Positions 55,132 through 63,878 of a stretch of 64,000 nucleotides of DNA are shown one piece after another (positions within the stretch are counted from its first letter, which is position 1; the number at the start of each line of letters is the position of its first letter). The stretch is from Alloscardovia theropitheci (GTDB taxonomy: Bacteria; Actinomycetota; Actinomycetes; Actinomycetales; Bifidobacteriaceae): assembly GCF_004332295.1 (NCBI RefSeq), contig NZ_RXLP01000019.1:124001-188000 (forward strand). Reading direction: 5' to 3'. Below the pieces are notes generated by a model. That model searched no databases. It was not told where the DNA came from and worked only from the letters and a program-made list of their open reading frames with translations. A program made the position numbers and the translations under genes.

Positions 55132-56115
55132 TTAGCTATTAATAAATTTACGAATTGCTGTTGCAGCACCGATTAACGGCGCATCATCTCCTAGAATTCC
55201 CTCCACAACTGGGGTTTGAGCTACAAGTGGAAGCGCAGAATCTTCAAAGCCTGCACGTAAAGCATTCCACCATATTTTTCCTGCTTTCGTTACCGAGCCC
55301 GAGAGCACAATAATGTCAGGGTCTATAAGATTTCCCATACCGGCGATACATTCGCCCAAAGCACGCGCAGATTCAGCGACCACCGACTGGGCGAACTCTT
55401 CACCTTGTTCCATGCGGTGCACCACATCAGCACCATTAGCTGCAACCTCTACGCCGAGCTCAAGTTCTTGTTCTCTGCGCACATTATAGAGAGTTGCCAA
55501 ACCCGTTCCAGAAGCTACAGGCTCGATATGCCCCGCACGCGTACCACAGGAACACATAATTCCTCGTCCTAAAGGATGTGTCATATGCCCCACATGCCCT
55601 GCAACTCCATGAGCACCCGTATGAAGAATGCCCTGTGAGATAACAGCTCCGCCAATGCCGGTACCTATACCAATAGAAAGAACACCCTTATAGCCACGTC
55701 CCACACCACAGAGGGATTCTCCCAGTCCGTGCGCACCCACGTCTCCGACCATATATATAGGCATATTTTGTGCAGCAGGTAATTCTCGTATCGCTGCTAC
55801 AACCTCGCTACCCGCCCATCCAGGCATAGTATCTGTCGCGGTAAGAATACGTCCCGACGCACTATCGACAACTCCTGCGCTACCTATACCGATACCAGAA
55901 ATTTCGATGTGTTCTTCACGAGCAAATTCCAATCGTTTACCAACGAATTCTACAATCCGTCGAAGCACATCCGCTCCACCGCGCTCCGCTTGCGTAGCAA
56001 TGCGATCGTGGTGAGATACATGATATGTACCGTCCATATCGAAACTTACACATGCGCTCGCGACCTTCGTACCGCCTATGTCAAATGTAAGATAAGTGTT
56101 ATTGTTCAATGCCAT
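55132..56115 (-). CDS. nanK: ROK-family kinase, probable N-acetylmannosamine kinase
   Basis: 327 residues. N-terminal phosphate loop FDIGGTKVASA and the ROK core IGIGTGIGGAVIS. The position between nanE and DUF4862 supports ManNAc kinase. The zinc motif is altered: instead of CxCGxxGCxE it reads CSCGTRAGHIE, one residue longer with His where the third Cys should be; the preceding GHVGHM His is kept. GAGGAG precedes ATG 56115. The first 17 bp overlap the upstream gene. Confidence 0.88.
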   Translation of the reverse strand: MALNNNTYLTFDIGGTKVASACVSFDMDGTYHVSHHDRIATQAERGGADVLRRIVEFVGKRLEFAREEHIEISGIGIGSAGVVDSASGRILTATDTMPGWAGSEVVAAIRELPAAQNMPIYMVGDVGAHGLGESLCGVGRGYKGVLSIGIGTGIGGAVISQGILHTGAHGVAGHVGHMTHPLGRGIMCSCGTRAGHIEPVASGTGLATLYNVRREQELELGVEVAANGADVVHRMEQGEEFAQSVVAESARALGECIAGMGNLIDPDIIVLSGSVTKAGKIWWNALRAGFEDSALPLVAQTPVVEGILGDDAPLIGAATAIRKFINS

Positions 56116-57055
56116 AACGTATCTCCTCATATACATGCTTCATATACGATAATCTCGTTGATAAATCCGCCTGCGTTGGCACACATACTTTAACTCCCAC
56201 ATATCCGTCATCCAGCCAACGCGGTTCGCGCATTGATTCTGCTACGCACTCATGAATTCGATCAGGATCGAGTAAGCTATGAGATTCATCGCTATTCATT
56301 GGTAGATGACCGTCTATCCATTCATAACCATAGCTAGTTGCATCTGGTCCAGCACCAGAGAACATCACTCCAGTAAGCACATCCGCTTCTACACACTGGC
56401 GAATATGCTCACGTGGAAGCAAGGAACTTCGTCCTTCTACAGCACTTCGACCCCAATTAATAGTGATACCCACACCACACTCTCTCGCAAGAGTAATCTC
56501 TTCTTCGAGAGACAAGAAGCCTTTTTCGGGCGCTTGATTTTCAATATATTTATCGCAATGCTCAATGACAAGCCGCGCTCCATCCCAATCCCACTGGGTA
56601 ATTTCTTCAAGGCTGCGCCGCATTGCATCGCTGATAGCATGAGCTTTAGGAGCGGTATGAATCTCGATAAAAGAAATATCGCGATGTGACCTCAAGTCAT
56701 TAAAATCACGAAGACTACGGTGAACATCTCGCATAAAATCGAGTGCCTGCTCACGCGCTGAATCGTCAGGGCTCGCCAAACCAAAGAGGGGATTTTTCCC
56801 TAATGTTTGCATCGTGCCCGGGATAAGCGTACATACATTCGAATGCCATGTAGAGGGAAGATGCGACGCAAGCCACTTTCGAGATTCATCGTATGCTAGC
56901 TCGCCCGGAAATGGTATCTCCGCTCCTCTTATCCACGACTCATTGCTAAGCAAATCATAATATTGTTCCCGCCCGTTTTGATCGACCGGTTGCGAAGCAT
57001 AAACGCCAACCACTGCGGCATGTTTACTCGCATCATCACGCGTAAGGTTACTCAT
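56099..57055 (-). CDS. DUF4862-family protein of the sialic-acid operon
   Basis: 318 residues, matching by appearance the DUF4862 family seen in nan loci of bifidobacteria and lactobacilli. Alternating hydrophobic strands ending in acidic residues (VIEHCDKY, ISFIEIHTAP, GITINWGRSA) suggest a TIM-barrel sugar isomerase/epimerase-like fold. The reaction is unknown; a mutarotase, anhydro-sugar or O-acetyl-sialate step is conceivable. First gene of the minus-strand operon, divergent from the FadR-type regulator. Confidence 0.78.
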   Translation of the reverse strand: MSNLTRDDASKHAAVVGVYASQPVDQNGREQYYDLLSNESWIRGAEIPFPGELAYDESRKWLASHLPSTWHSNVCTLIPGTMQTLGKNPLFGLASPDDSAREQALDFMRDVHRSLRDFNDLRSHRDISFIEIHTAPKAHAISDAMRRSLEEITQWDWDGARLVIEHCDKYIENQAPEKGFLSLEEEITLARECGVGITINWGRSAVEGRSSLLPREHIRQCVEADVLTGVMFSGAGPDATSYGYEWIDGHLPMNSDESHSLLDPDRIHECVAESMREPRWLDDGYVGVKVCVPTQADLSTRLSYMKHVYEEIRYGIEQ

Positions 57056-57099
57056 CGCAACACTCCTTCGTGTTTGTTCTCTGAGATGATAACACCATT

Positions 57100-57140
57100 A
57101 GTATAGCACACTTGTCTGATGTCTGATATTTCGATATACT
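57100..57140. promoter_or_regulatory. Divergent promoters with a tandem operator in the nan control region
   Basis: Plus strand: -35 TTGTCT (57112-57117) and -10 TATACT (57135-57140) with exactly 17 bp between, for the regulator. Minus strand: -10 TATACT (57105-57100) for the nan operon. Between the two -10 boxes GTCTGAT is repeated in tandem (57114-57127), overlapping the -35, a natural site for repression by the adjacent FadR-type protein. Confidence 0.65.
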
Positions 57141-57221
57141 ATTCTTAATTTAGCCAAAAAATTGACTGACTGTACATTTTGCGTGACTTACATCGTTGTT
57201 TGTACTGAGGAGGGACTGATA

Positions 57222-58013
57222 ATGGATTCACTACACGATTCGCATTCTCTTGATTCTATGAGCGTCTCAGGAATCACAAATTCTCTCACATCATCCCCAG
57301 CCGAGCAGCTCAGTAATCGTCGCCGCGTTGACACAACAATGGATGCTATTAAGGCATATATTATTCAGCAAGGTCTGCAACCCGGAGATCCACTGCCGAC
57401 TGAATCATATTTATGTGAGTATCTAAAATCAGCTCGATCTTCAGTCAGAGAAGCTCTTCGCAAACTTGAAGCTCTTGATATAGTCAATGTCATACATGGT
57501 AAAGGGACTTTTGTGGGTTCATTATCCCTCGAACCGCTCGTTGAAGCACTATCATTTCGCGCTATGATTCCACATGGCGATACATATAATGACCTAGAAG
57601 ATATCATTGAATTGCGAAAAATACTCGATCAGGGGCTCGCTCCACAAGTCATTTCCGCAGTTCAGCAGCTAAGCGATGATGAAGTGAACCATTTGAGAGA
57701 CCTCATTGAACAAATGAACGACAGAGCTTCTCATGGGCACACATTTCTTGAGCAAGACAGCGCTTTCCATCAGGGGCTTTTGCAATCAGTTAATAATTCG
57801 ATTGCCCTGCAACTTACGCAGAGCCTGTGGTTAGTTCATATGGCTGTGGTACCAGCGCTAAATGCGGATATTTCCTTAGATTTAAAATTGTCAGCTTCTT
57901 CGCACGCCGATATCCTCGATAGCGCACTGAAAGGTGATATTCAAGCATACCAACAAGCTATTGCCACACATTATCAGCCGATTGAACGAATAATTCATGC
58001 GCATATGAAGTAG
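57222..58013 (+). CDS. nanR: FadR/GntR-family regulator of the sialic-acid operon
   Basis: 263 residues. Winged helix at about residues 40-105 (LPTESYLCEYLKSARSSVRE as recognition region, GKGTFVG wing) and an FCD ligand domain with Asp/His metal ligands (EQDSAFHQG, SSHADILDSALKGD, ATHYQPIER). FCD regulators often sense carboxylic sugars such as sialic acid. GAGGAGG precedes ATG 57222. Divergence from the nan operon supports local control; the name nanR is by context. Confidence 0.82.
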   Translation: MDSLHDSHSLDSMSVSGITNSLTSSPAEQLSNRRRVDTTMDAIKAYIIQQGLQPGDPLPTESYLCEYLKSARSSVREALRKLEALDIVNVIHGKGTFVGSLSLEPLVEALSFRAMIPHGDTYNDLEDIIELRKILDQGLAPQVISAVQQLSDDEVNHLRDLIEQMNDRASHGHTFLEQDSAFHQGLLQSVNNSIALQLTQSLWLVHMAVVPALNADISLDLKLSASSHADILDSALKGDIQAYQQAIATHYQPIERIIHAHMK

Positions 58014-58025
58014 AATTATATTAAT

Positions 58026-59278
58026 TTATGGGTGCAAATTTTTGAGCATTTCTTCTGATTCGTATTGAATAATTCTGTCTTTCATAGCGCGTTTATGACT
58101 GTCTACAATGTCTTGCGCAGCATGTGCAAGCTCGTCATCTGTATTCATCGCTTCTTGAATACCGTTATTAATATGCGTACGCAATTCTTCGCATTCGTTC
58201 GCAATATGAGCAGCAGTATTCTTATCGCGATACGTTTTCTGATTAAATTGTTTAACGAGCGCAAGAGGATTAAGACTCTGCTCTTCAATCGCAGCTTCAA
58301 TTTCACGGTATGACAACGCTGGTAATTGTGTCATAATCATTGCGTTTTCCATCGAAATCAAGTCATGCTCAAGACTATGAGAAATTCGGTAAGATACTTT
58401 TTCTAGATCCGATTCCAGCGTACTAGTATCAGCTACTAAAGCATTCATAATATACTGTGCTTGCGCATAATCCAAGGCGAACTTTTGAGCAGCTGAAGAA
58501 GCTGATGATGAATGATAATGGCGATAATCCTCGATATATTGCTTCATGTGATTAAGATTAGGCTTATCCTCTTGTAGACCACCATCTTTTTGCCATTGAT
58601 AACCACCCCACATATGCTGTGCAGCAACATCACTGACGTTCTTAGAGTGAACTTTATGAAGGTTACCCACCGTTTCAAACTGATCCTCATATCCAAATGC
58701 TATGAAATCTTTATTATCGACGTAATTATGAACCTTACTTTTAAGGCGTTGCGCAGTCTGTCGCTGCTGACTATTTAATGTCGAGTAAATATTTGGGCCT
58801 TCATATACATGCGCACTATCTACACGAGAAGGGTCATTAACATTTGCCAACGCATACTGAGCATTCATAGATCCCAAAGAGTGCCCGTACACATCCACAT
58901 GAGCTTTTGGATCAGATGTCATCAAATTATTTAACTCTTCCGACGCCTTCTGTAATTGCTCTGAGTGAGCTTTGATACCGAGACTAATACCCACAGCCAT
59001 CGGCACATCGTTTGCAAGCCAATCTGAGAAACCGTTGCCACTATTAGGTGCTGATGAGCCCTGATAGAGTACTGTGTAATGATGACTACTCGTTTTAATA
59101 ACGTACATATCGAGACCAGAATCGTCATGAACAATACGATCTAGGGTACCTAGATATTTTCTATGATTATTAGGTCCGTATGTTACTGGTCTATGTAATG
59201 AGCTTTGGTAATTAAGCGTTTTTTATATTCCAGTTGCGCGATATTAGCATGGTCTTGTTCGGTTAATTTTTTACTCAT
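58026..59278 (-). pseudogene. Lipase-like protein with helical C-terminus (TslA-like), frameshifted
   Basis: Two frames form one protein of about 417 residues. ATG 59278 overlaps the stop of the previous gene (ATGAGTAA). The first 20-odd residues run into a wrong frame at a run of six A on the coding strand (59219-59224); adding one A restores a frame reading TLNYQSSLHRPVTYGPNNHR and then the main body. The N-terminal half is an alpha/beta lipase with nucleophile motif DVYGHSLGSMNAQYA and a later acid (DNKDFIAFGY). The C-terminal half (about 200 residues) is almost wholly helical and hydrophilic. Lipase first and targeting-like helices last is the reverse of normal LXG effectors and resembles S. 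aureus TslA. A shorter product from ATG 59108 could still contain GHSLG. Confidence 0.72.
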
Positions 59279-59717
59279 TAGATAGAGATTCTCCAGATAC
59301 CTCTTTGCGCTGATATAGCTTGTCCATTTTTTCGGACATACTCATAAGATTTAATTCGAGTTTTTCTTCAGGATTATCTTTTTCGAAGATAACGCTCATA
59401 TCCATTTCCGGATCATTATTCAAAATGATATCTACCATAATCCCGCCCATCGGATTATGCTCAATCGTATCCATATCAATCCGATACGACTTAATCTCAC
59501 CATCAGATGTCAAAGCCGCAGAATCTACATATCGCAATTCATTTTCAATTAGTTTTTTCGCTTCATTACTTGTAACAACAGAATACATATAATCATGCTC
59601 CTGCTTCTCATGAAGAATATACGTCAAAACCAATCCCCCCAAAATCGCACACACAAGACTACCAATAACGCCACAAATCAAAAAACCCTTACGACGACGC
59701 CTCACACCACTATTCAC
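59271..59717 (-). CDS. Membrane-anchored small protein next to the lipase (possible immunity)
   Basis: 148 residues: basic N-terminus, one membrane helix (about 12-33), then an extracellular alpha/beta domain with IMVDIILNNDPEMDMSVIF, reminiscent of DUF1310-type proteins. It lies 2 nt after the helical protein gene and overlaps the lipase start by 8 bp. A membrane-anchored outer domain is the right place for protection from a lipase; this is inference from position only. Confidence 0.6.
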   Translation of the reverse strand: MNSGVRRRRKGFLICGVIGSLVCAILGGLVLTYILHEKQEHDYMYSVVTSNEAKKLIENELRYVDSAALTSDGEIKSYRIDMDTIEHNPMGGIMVDIILNNDPEMDMSVIFEKDNPEEKLELNLMSMSEKMDKLYQRKEVSGESLSNE

Positions 59718-59719
59718 AA

Positions 59720-60040
59720 CTACTCGCCTCCGTTAACAGCTCGTTCAAGATTAAGCAATTCTTTCGCATATGTGCTTACACTTGTGCGTATAGCATCTGA
59801 AGCCTTACCTGTGATTGCTTTATCCATCTGCCTGCTATCTGATACAACCGCATTATGAGCCTCTTGTATCCTCTCACGAGCAGCTTTATGATACTCATGC
59901 ACAGCTCTGTCAAAGCGCTTACGCAGTGCTGGGATATAAACGGTTGCAAGCAGTTGACGTTGATGTTCAATCTGAGCCTGGGTAAAAGCTTCATGCGCTC
60001 CGTCTCTTGCCATATCACTCATGCTCATATGCTGAGTCAT
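59720..60040 (-). CDS. Small all-helical protein, possible secretion partner
   Basis: 106 residues, no Cys or membrane segment, nearly all amphipathic helix (AFTQAQIEHQRQLLATVYIP, YHKAARERIQEAHNAVVSDS). Size and composition resemble the helical partners encoded with LXG/TslA-type type VII effectors, but no WXG motif is visible. AAGGAG fits ATG 60040 better than GTG 60046. Confidence 0.6.
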   Translation of the reverse strand: MTQHMSMSDMARDGAHEAFTQAQIEHQRQLLATVYIPALRKRFDRAVHEYHKAARERIQEAHNAVVSDSRQMDKAITGKASDAIRTSVSTYAKELLNLERAVNGGE

Positions 60041-60085
60041 ATCCACTCCTTCTTATGACCGTTACTACTTACAAATAGAATAGAC

Positions 60086-60148
60086 TTAAGAAATCTTCGC
60101 ACGATATTCGTACGCTATATCATCATCAATATCGTCAAATTTGCGCAT
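60086..60148 (-). CDS. Very short ORF inside the lipase operon
   Basis: ATG one base after the stop of the 74-residue gene opens a 20-codon frame (MRKFDDIDDDIAYEYRAKIS). No clear ribosome site. It may be a tiny coupled protein, a decayed fragment or chance. Confidence 0.2.
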   Translation of the reverse strand: MRKFDDIDDDIAYEYRAKIS

Positions 60149-60149
60149 A

Positions 60150-60374
60150 CTAGTTCGGTAGCCGAGACTGAGCATCATTCGTAATCGCTTCTATTTGACG
60201 AACACTAACCCCATCAGATATACCAAAGTATGTAAGGAAATCAATAGCAGATTGAGCGATTCGACTCATAGTCTCATCAGTATGACGATATTCGTTTACT
60301 GTCTCATCACGCAAAGTATCGTTCTTCTTTATCTGCTCGTGATGCTCATCATCAAGGTCACCTAGCTTTTCCAT
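60150..60374 (-). CDS. Small helical protein, first gene of the lipase operon
   Basis: 74 residues, acidic and helical (HHEQIKKNDTLRDETVNEYR), with a more hydrophobic IDFLTYFGISDG near the C-terminus. Strong ribosome site GGGGGAGG before ATG 60374. No homology recognised. Position and size fit a second secretion partner of the lipase. Confidence 0.6.
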   Translation of the reverse strand: MEKLGDLDDEHHEQIKKNDTLRDETVNEYRHTDETMSRIAQSAIDFLTYFGISDGVSVRQIEAITNDAQSRLPN

Positions 60375-60490
60375 TACCTCCCCCTAACACGACCTTTCTA
60401 TTCGTTTTACTACTTGTAGTTGACGTCATATAGCAAAAAGTGGATGACACAGTATCGTATCATCCACTTCATAGTCATATGTATTGAAAT

Positions 60491-61783
60491 TTACTTTTCT
60501 CTTACGCACTCACTTATGCGTATTCCATCACACCAAACGTCGATAATGTTCATAGTCTGTTGATTGAGTAACAAAACATCCGCTGAATACCCTGGTTCCA
60601 AAAGCCCTACAGGATGTTCAGTCGTTTTGTTGACTTTATCAAGTCCCAATGCACGAGCCGGTGTCCACGTTGCTGCTTCAATTGCATCTTGCGCACTCAT
60701 ACCTACTTCAAAAATCATCCGTTGCACAGCTTCTTCTAGGTTAAGAGCGGAACCCGCAATTGCCCCATTTGAGCGAAGCCGCGCGTGAGTATCAACCACA
60801 TCCACCTCGAGATTTCCCAAAAGATACGACCCATCAGGGCAACCTGCTGCAGCCATGGAATCAGTAACGAGCGCAATTCGATGGGGTGCCAAATGCGTAG
60901 CAGCGCGAAGTACAGGAACTTGCACATGGAACCCATCAGCAATGAGCTCTATAGTTACATCAGAATTCTCCGATGCAGCCGGAATCGGACCTGGGGCTCG
61001 ATGCGATATACCATTCATTGCATTAAACATATGTGTCATTATGCTTGCACCACGAGCAAAAGCAGTACGCGCGATATCATAATCAGCATCGCAATGCCCG
61101 ACAGCTGGATTGACGCCTGCATGAGCAAACTGCTCTATAGCGCTCAAGCCGTGCTCAAGTTCTGGGGCTATAGTAATTTGCCTCAATGTACCATCTGCAG
61201 CATCGAGCAATTCTTCCACGCGCTCTGGAGTAGGATCAAGCAAACAATTTTCATCATGGGCGCCCTTACGTTTTACAGATAAGAATGGTCCTTCCAAGTG
61301 CAGCCCAACTATGTCCGTTCTCCTCTTTACAACATTTGCCGCTTCACGCACATTATTAAGTAACACTTCCCACGGATTCGTTATTAACGACAACACATGT
61401 CTGGTCGTTCCATGAAGCATATGATATGTGCGTGCTTGAGAAATGGCATCATTACCATCATCAAATGCACTAGCCCATCCGCCATGTGAATGTATATCGA
61501 TATATCCCGGAGAAACCACATTCCCGCGAGCGTCAACAACAGTATGCTCTTGCTCGCCTAGATCCTGAGTAAATTCACCTTCACCTTTGTCGGCAATTAC
61601 ACCATCACGAACGAGAAGCCATCCATTATCAATAACCGTGTGAGCATCAATAATTCGCGCATGTATAAAAACGGTTGTTCCTGCGTTGAATGCACGAGAA
61701 TTGCTCATCTGTTCATCTAACTGACGAGCTGCGCGATTTCGTTTTTCCCACGATTCACCTACTTGCTCAATAAGATTACTCAC
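60491..61783 (-). CDS. nagA: N-acetylglucosamine-6-phosphate deacetylase
   Basis: 430 residues, amidohydrolase TIM-barrel giving glucosamine-6-P and acetate. Metal and active-site strings YIDIHSHGG, GLHLEGPFLS, VGHCDADYD, THMFNAMNG and ALVTDSMAAAG. The start is GTG 61783 with AAGGAG eight bases upstream. It follows nagB after a 200-bp spacer with parS and a long inverted repeat. Confidence 0.95.
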   Translation of the reverse strand: MSNLIEQVGESWEKRNRAARQLDEQMSNSRAFNAGTTVFIHARIIDAHTVIDNGWLLVRDGVIADKGEGEFTQDLGEQEHTVVDARGNVVSPGYIDIHSHGGWASAFDDGNDAISQARTYHMLHGTTRHVLSLITNPWEVLLNNVREAANVVKRRTDIVGLHLEGPFLSVKRKGAHDENCLLDPTPERVEELLDAADGTLRQITIAPELEHGLSAIEQFAHAGVNPAVGHCDADYDIARTAFARGASIMTHMFNAMNGISHRAPGPIPAASENSDVTIELIADGFHVQVPVLRAATHLAPHRIALVTDSMAAAGCPDGSYLLGNLEVDVVDTHARLRSNGAIAGSALNLEEAVQRMIFEVGMSAQDAIEAATWTPARALGLDKVNKTTEHPVGLLEPGYSADVLLLNQQTMNIIDVWCDGIRISECVREK

Positions 61784-61801
61784 ACAAACTCCTTCGTTTT
61801 A

Positions 61802-61817
61802 TGTTTCACGTGAAACA
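61802..61817. promoter_or_regulatory. parS chromosome-partition site
   Basis: TGTTTCACGTGAAACA, a perfect 16-bp palindrome identical to the general bacterial parS consensus bound by ParB. Such sites cluster near oriC. It lies in the nagB-nagA spacer. Confidence 0.92.
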
Positions 61818-61899
61818 TTTCGTTATTATACGCAAATTATATGCATGCGATGACGAGAGGCTAAATCCTTCTTAGTAAATTCTTCATACATGTGCATAT

Positions 61900-61946
61900 C
61901 GGTTATTGTGCGCATTGAGCACAAAACTCAGGACACACAATAACCG
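61900..61946. repeat. Long inverted repeat after nagB
   Basis: Perfect 11-bp arms CGGTTATTGTG/CACAATAACCG around an inner TGAG/CTCA stem. No T-run on either strand, so more a processing or stabilising hairpin, or an operator, than a terminator. Confidence 0.6.
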
Positions 61947-61983
61947 TGATTGCGACTTCAAGAAAGTTCTTTTAGTTATACAA

Positions 61984-62772
61984 CTACAGCTTTTGCCATT
62001 CTGGCTTATTCTTTGCAACCCATGCATAATACTGCGCATATTGCAATTTCTCTGCTGCAGCTTCATCAATAATAAATGTTGCATGCGGGTGCATTTGAAG
62101 AGCGGACGCCGGACACATTGCTGTTATCGGCCCCTCGATACTTGCAGCAACAGCATCTGCTTTCGCTGAGCCGAATGCCAAAAGGACAAGGTGACGCGCC
62201 TTCATAATCGTTCCCACACCTTGTGTAATGCAGTGCGTAGGTACTTGATCCAAATCTCCATCAAAGAATCGCGCATTATCAATTCGCGTTTGCTCTGTAA
62301 GCGTCTTCATACGGGTTGGAGATGCTAAAGAACTTCCCGGTTCGTTGAAACCAATATGCCCATCGGTTCCCACGCCCAAGATCTGAATGTCCACTCCACC
62401 AGCTGCTTCAATCGCCGCATCATAGTCTGCGCCTGCATGACGTAAGGATTCAACAGCCCCGTTTGGCACGTGGATAAGATCTGGGTTTAAGCCGACTGGC
62501 TCTATGACTTCTCGTCGAATTACACTGTGATACGACTCAGGATGACTTGGGTCAAGCCCTACATATTCATCAAGCGCAAAACCTTGCACGTGCGATACGT
62601 CAATGTTCTCATCTTTAACACGTGCAGCGAGCGCTTGATATGCAGTATGAGGCGTGGAACCTGTTGCCAACCCCAGAACTAATCGCGGATTAGCCTTTAT
62701 AGCTTCCGCCACAGCATAAGCATAGATCTCACCAGCCTCTTCCTGAGACTTAACGATAATAACTTCTGCCAT
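61984..62772 (-). CDS. nagB: Glucosamine-6-phosphate deaminase
   Basis: 262 residues; converts GlcN-6-P to fructose-6-P and ammonia. Substrate and active-site strings GLATGSTP, FALDEYVGLD (catalytic Asp), GVGTDGHIGFNEPGSSL and the late ALQMHPHATFIIDE. AGAGAGG precedes ATG 62772. With nagA it finishes the sialic-acid route. Confidence 0.96.
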   Translation of the reverse strand: MAEVIIVKSQEEAGEIYAYAVAEAIKANPRLVLGLATGSTPHTAYQALAARVKDENIDVSHVQGFALDEYVGLDPSHPESYHSVIRREVIEPVGLNPDLIHVPNGAVESLRHAGADYDAAIEAAGGVDIQILGVGTDGHIGFNEPGSSLASPTRMKTLTEQTRIDNARFFDGDLDQVPTHCITQGVGTIMKARHLVLLAFGSAKADAVAASIEGPITAMCPASALQMHPHATFIIDEAAAEKLQYAQYYAWVAKNKPEWQKL

Positions 62773-62823
62773 ATTAACCTCTCTTTTTGTTACGGTTCGG
62801 ATAGTGTTCAGGTATCATCACAC

Positions 62824-62846
62824 GATTGCATATCGGATTGCATATC
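62824..62846. promoter_or_regulatory. Tandem GATTGCATATC repeat upstream of nagB
   Basis: GATTGCATATC at 62824-62834 and 62836-62846 (12-bp period), ending CCG. Candidate operator about 52 bp upstream of the nagB start. Confidence 0.45.
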
Positions 62847-62909
62847 CGTCCACATATCCAAACCGCAACCAAAACCGAAATTTCGCACATATAGTCGCTA
62901 GATATACCG

Positions 62910-63878
62910 CTAGAGACTACGGATTTGTGCGCTCTCGCTCACTACTTCCTCGGAAACTACCGGATTGAGACCCACTTCACGCAATATTTGCGCAACACGT
63001 TTTACATTCTCACCCTTAAGAGGAAGAACAGGATCAGGCATTTGATTTGTATCAAATACACCAAGTAAAGCCATAGCTGTCTTAAAGCCACCTACACCCT
63101 TGCCAAAGCCTTGTACCCCCTCAGGTACAAGAACGATGCGCATTAAGTGTGCGAGCACATCTTGCTCTTTACGTACAGTTTCCCAGTCGCCTGCCTGATA
63201 CGCATCCCACATACGGACATAGCCCGATGCTTCAACATTCGCTAATCCTGGAACTGAACCATCTGCTCCAGCCATGTAAGCACCATCGACGACTACTTCT
63301 TGCCCAGTCAGAAGTACGAGAGGATGTCCTGCTTCCTCATTGGCATCAACGAGGAATCGGAAGGAAACGTCATCATTGGAGGAATCCTTCACTCCAGCTA
63401 AGACACCATCCAGTCCAAGTCGAACAAGCATATCTCCAGCAAGCTTTGTGTGTACGCATACAGGAATGTCATATGCGAATAACGGCAAATCAACCGCTTC
63501 ATGGATAAGACGGAAATGTCGTTCAATCTCAGCTTGCCCACCCAAAGCATAGAATGGCGCAGTCGCGACTATTGCATCAGCACCCAGTTCTTTAGCTTGA
63601 CGTGCATGCTCGATAACACGATTCGTTTCTGTATCAATGCAGCCAATCATCAAAGGCACGCGATGATCAATAATTTCAACCGCAGCTTCAATGATTTCAC
63701 GCCTACGCTCGTCTGCGCTAAATGCTACTTCTCCAGAAGAGCCAAGAACGAAAAGACCATGCACACCTGCATCAATCATACGATTAATGCTTCGTGCATA
63801 CGATTCCTTATCAAGCTTACCGTCTGCAGTTAAAGCAGTAGCTACTGGTGGGATTACCCCCCTAAAACGAGAGTCCAT
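62910..63878 (-). CDS. nanA: N-acetylneuraminate lyase/DapA-family aldolase
   Basis: 322 residues, class I aldolase of the DHDPS/NAL family. GVHGLFVLGSSGE, YDIPVCVHTKLA and the Schiff-base Lys in LAGVKDSSND. The presence of nagB, nagA, nanE and nanK nearby supports sialic acid as substrate, giving ManNAc plus pyruvate; dihydrodipicolinate synthase or 2-keto-3-deoxy-acid lyase cannot be excluded. AAAGGAA precedes ATG 63878. Separated from nagB by 137 bp. Confidence 0.85.
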   Translation of the reverse strand: MDSRFRGVIPPVATALTADGKLDKESYARSINRMIDAGVHGLFVLGSSGEVAFSADERRREIIEAAVEIIDHRVPLMIGCIDTETNRVIEHARQAKELGADAIVATAPFYALGGQAEIERHFRLIHEAVDLPLFAYDIPVCVHTKLAGDMLVRLGLDGVLAGVKDSSNDDVSFRFLVDANEEAGHPLVLLTGQEVVVDGAYMAGADGSVPGLANVEASGYVRMWDAYQAGDWETVRKEQDVLAHLMRIVLVPEGVQGFGKGVGGFKTAMALLGVFDTNQMPDPVLPLKGENVKRVAQILREVGLNPVVSEEVVSESAQIRSL

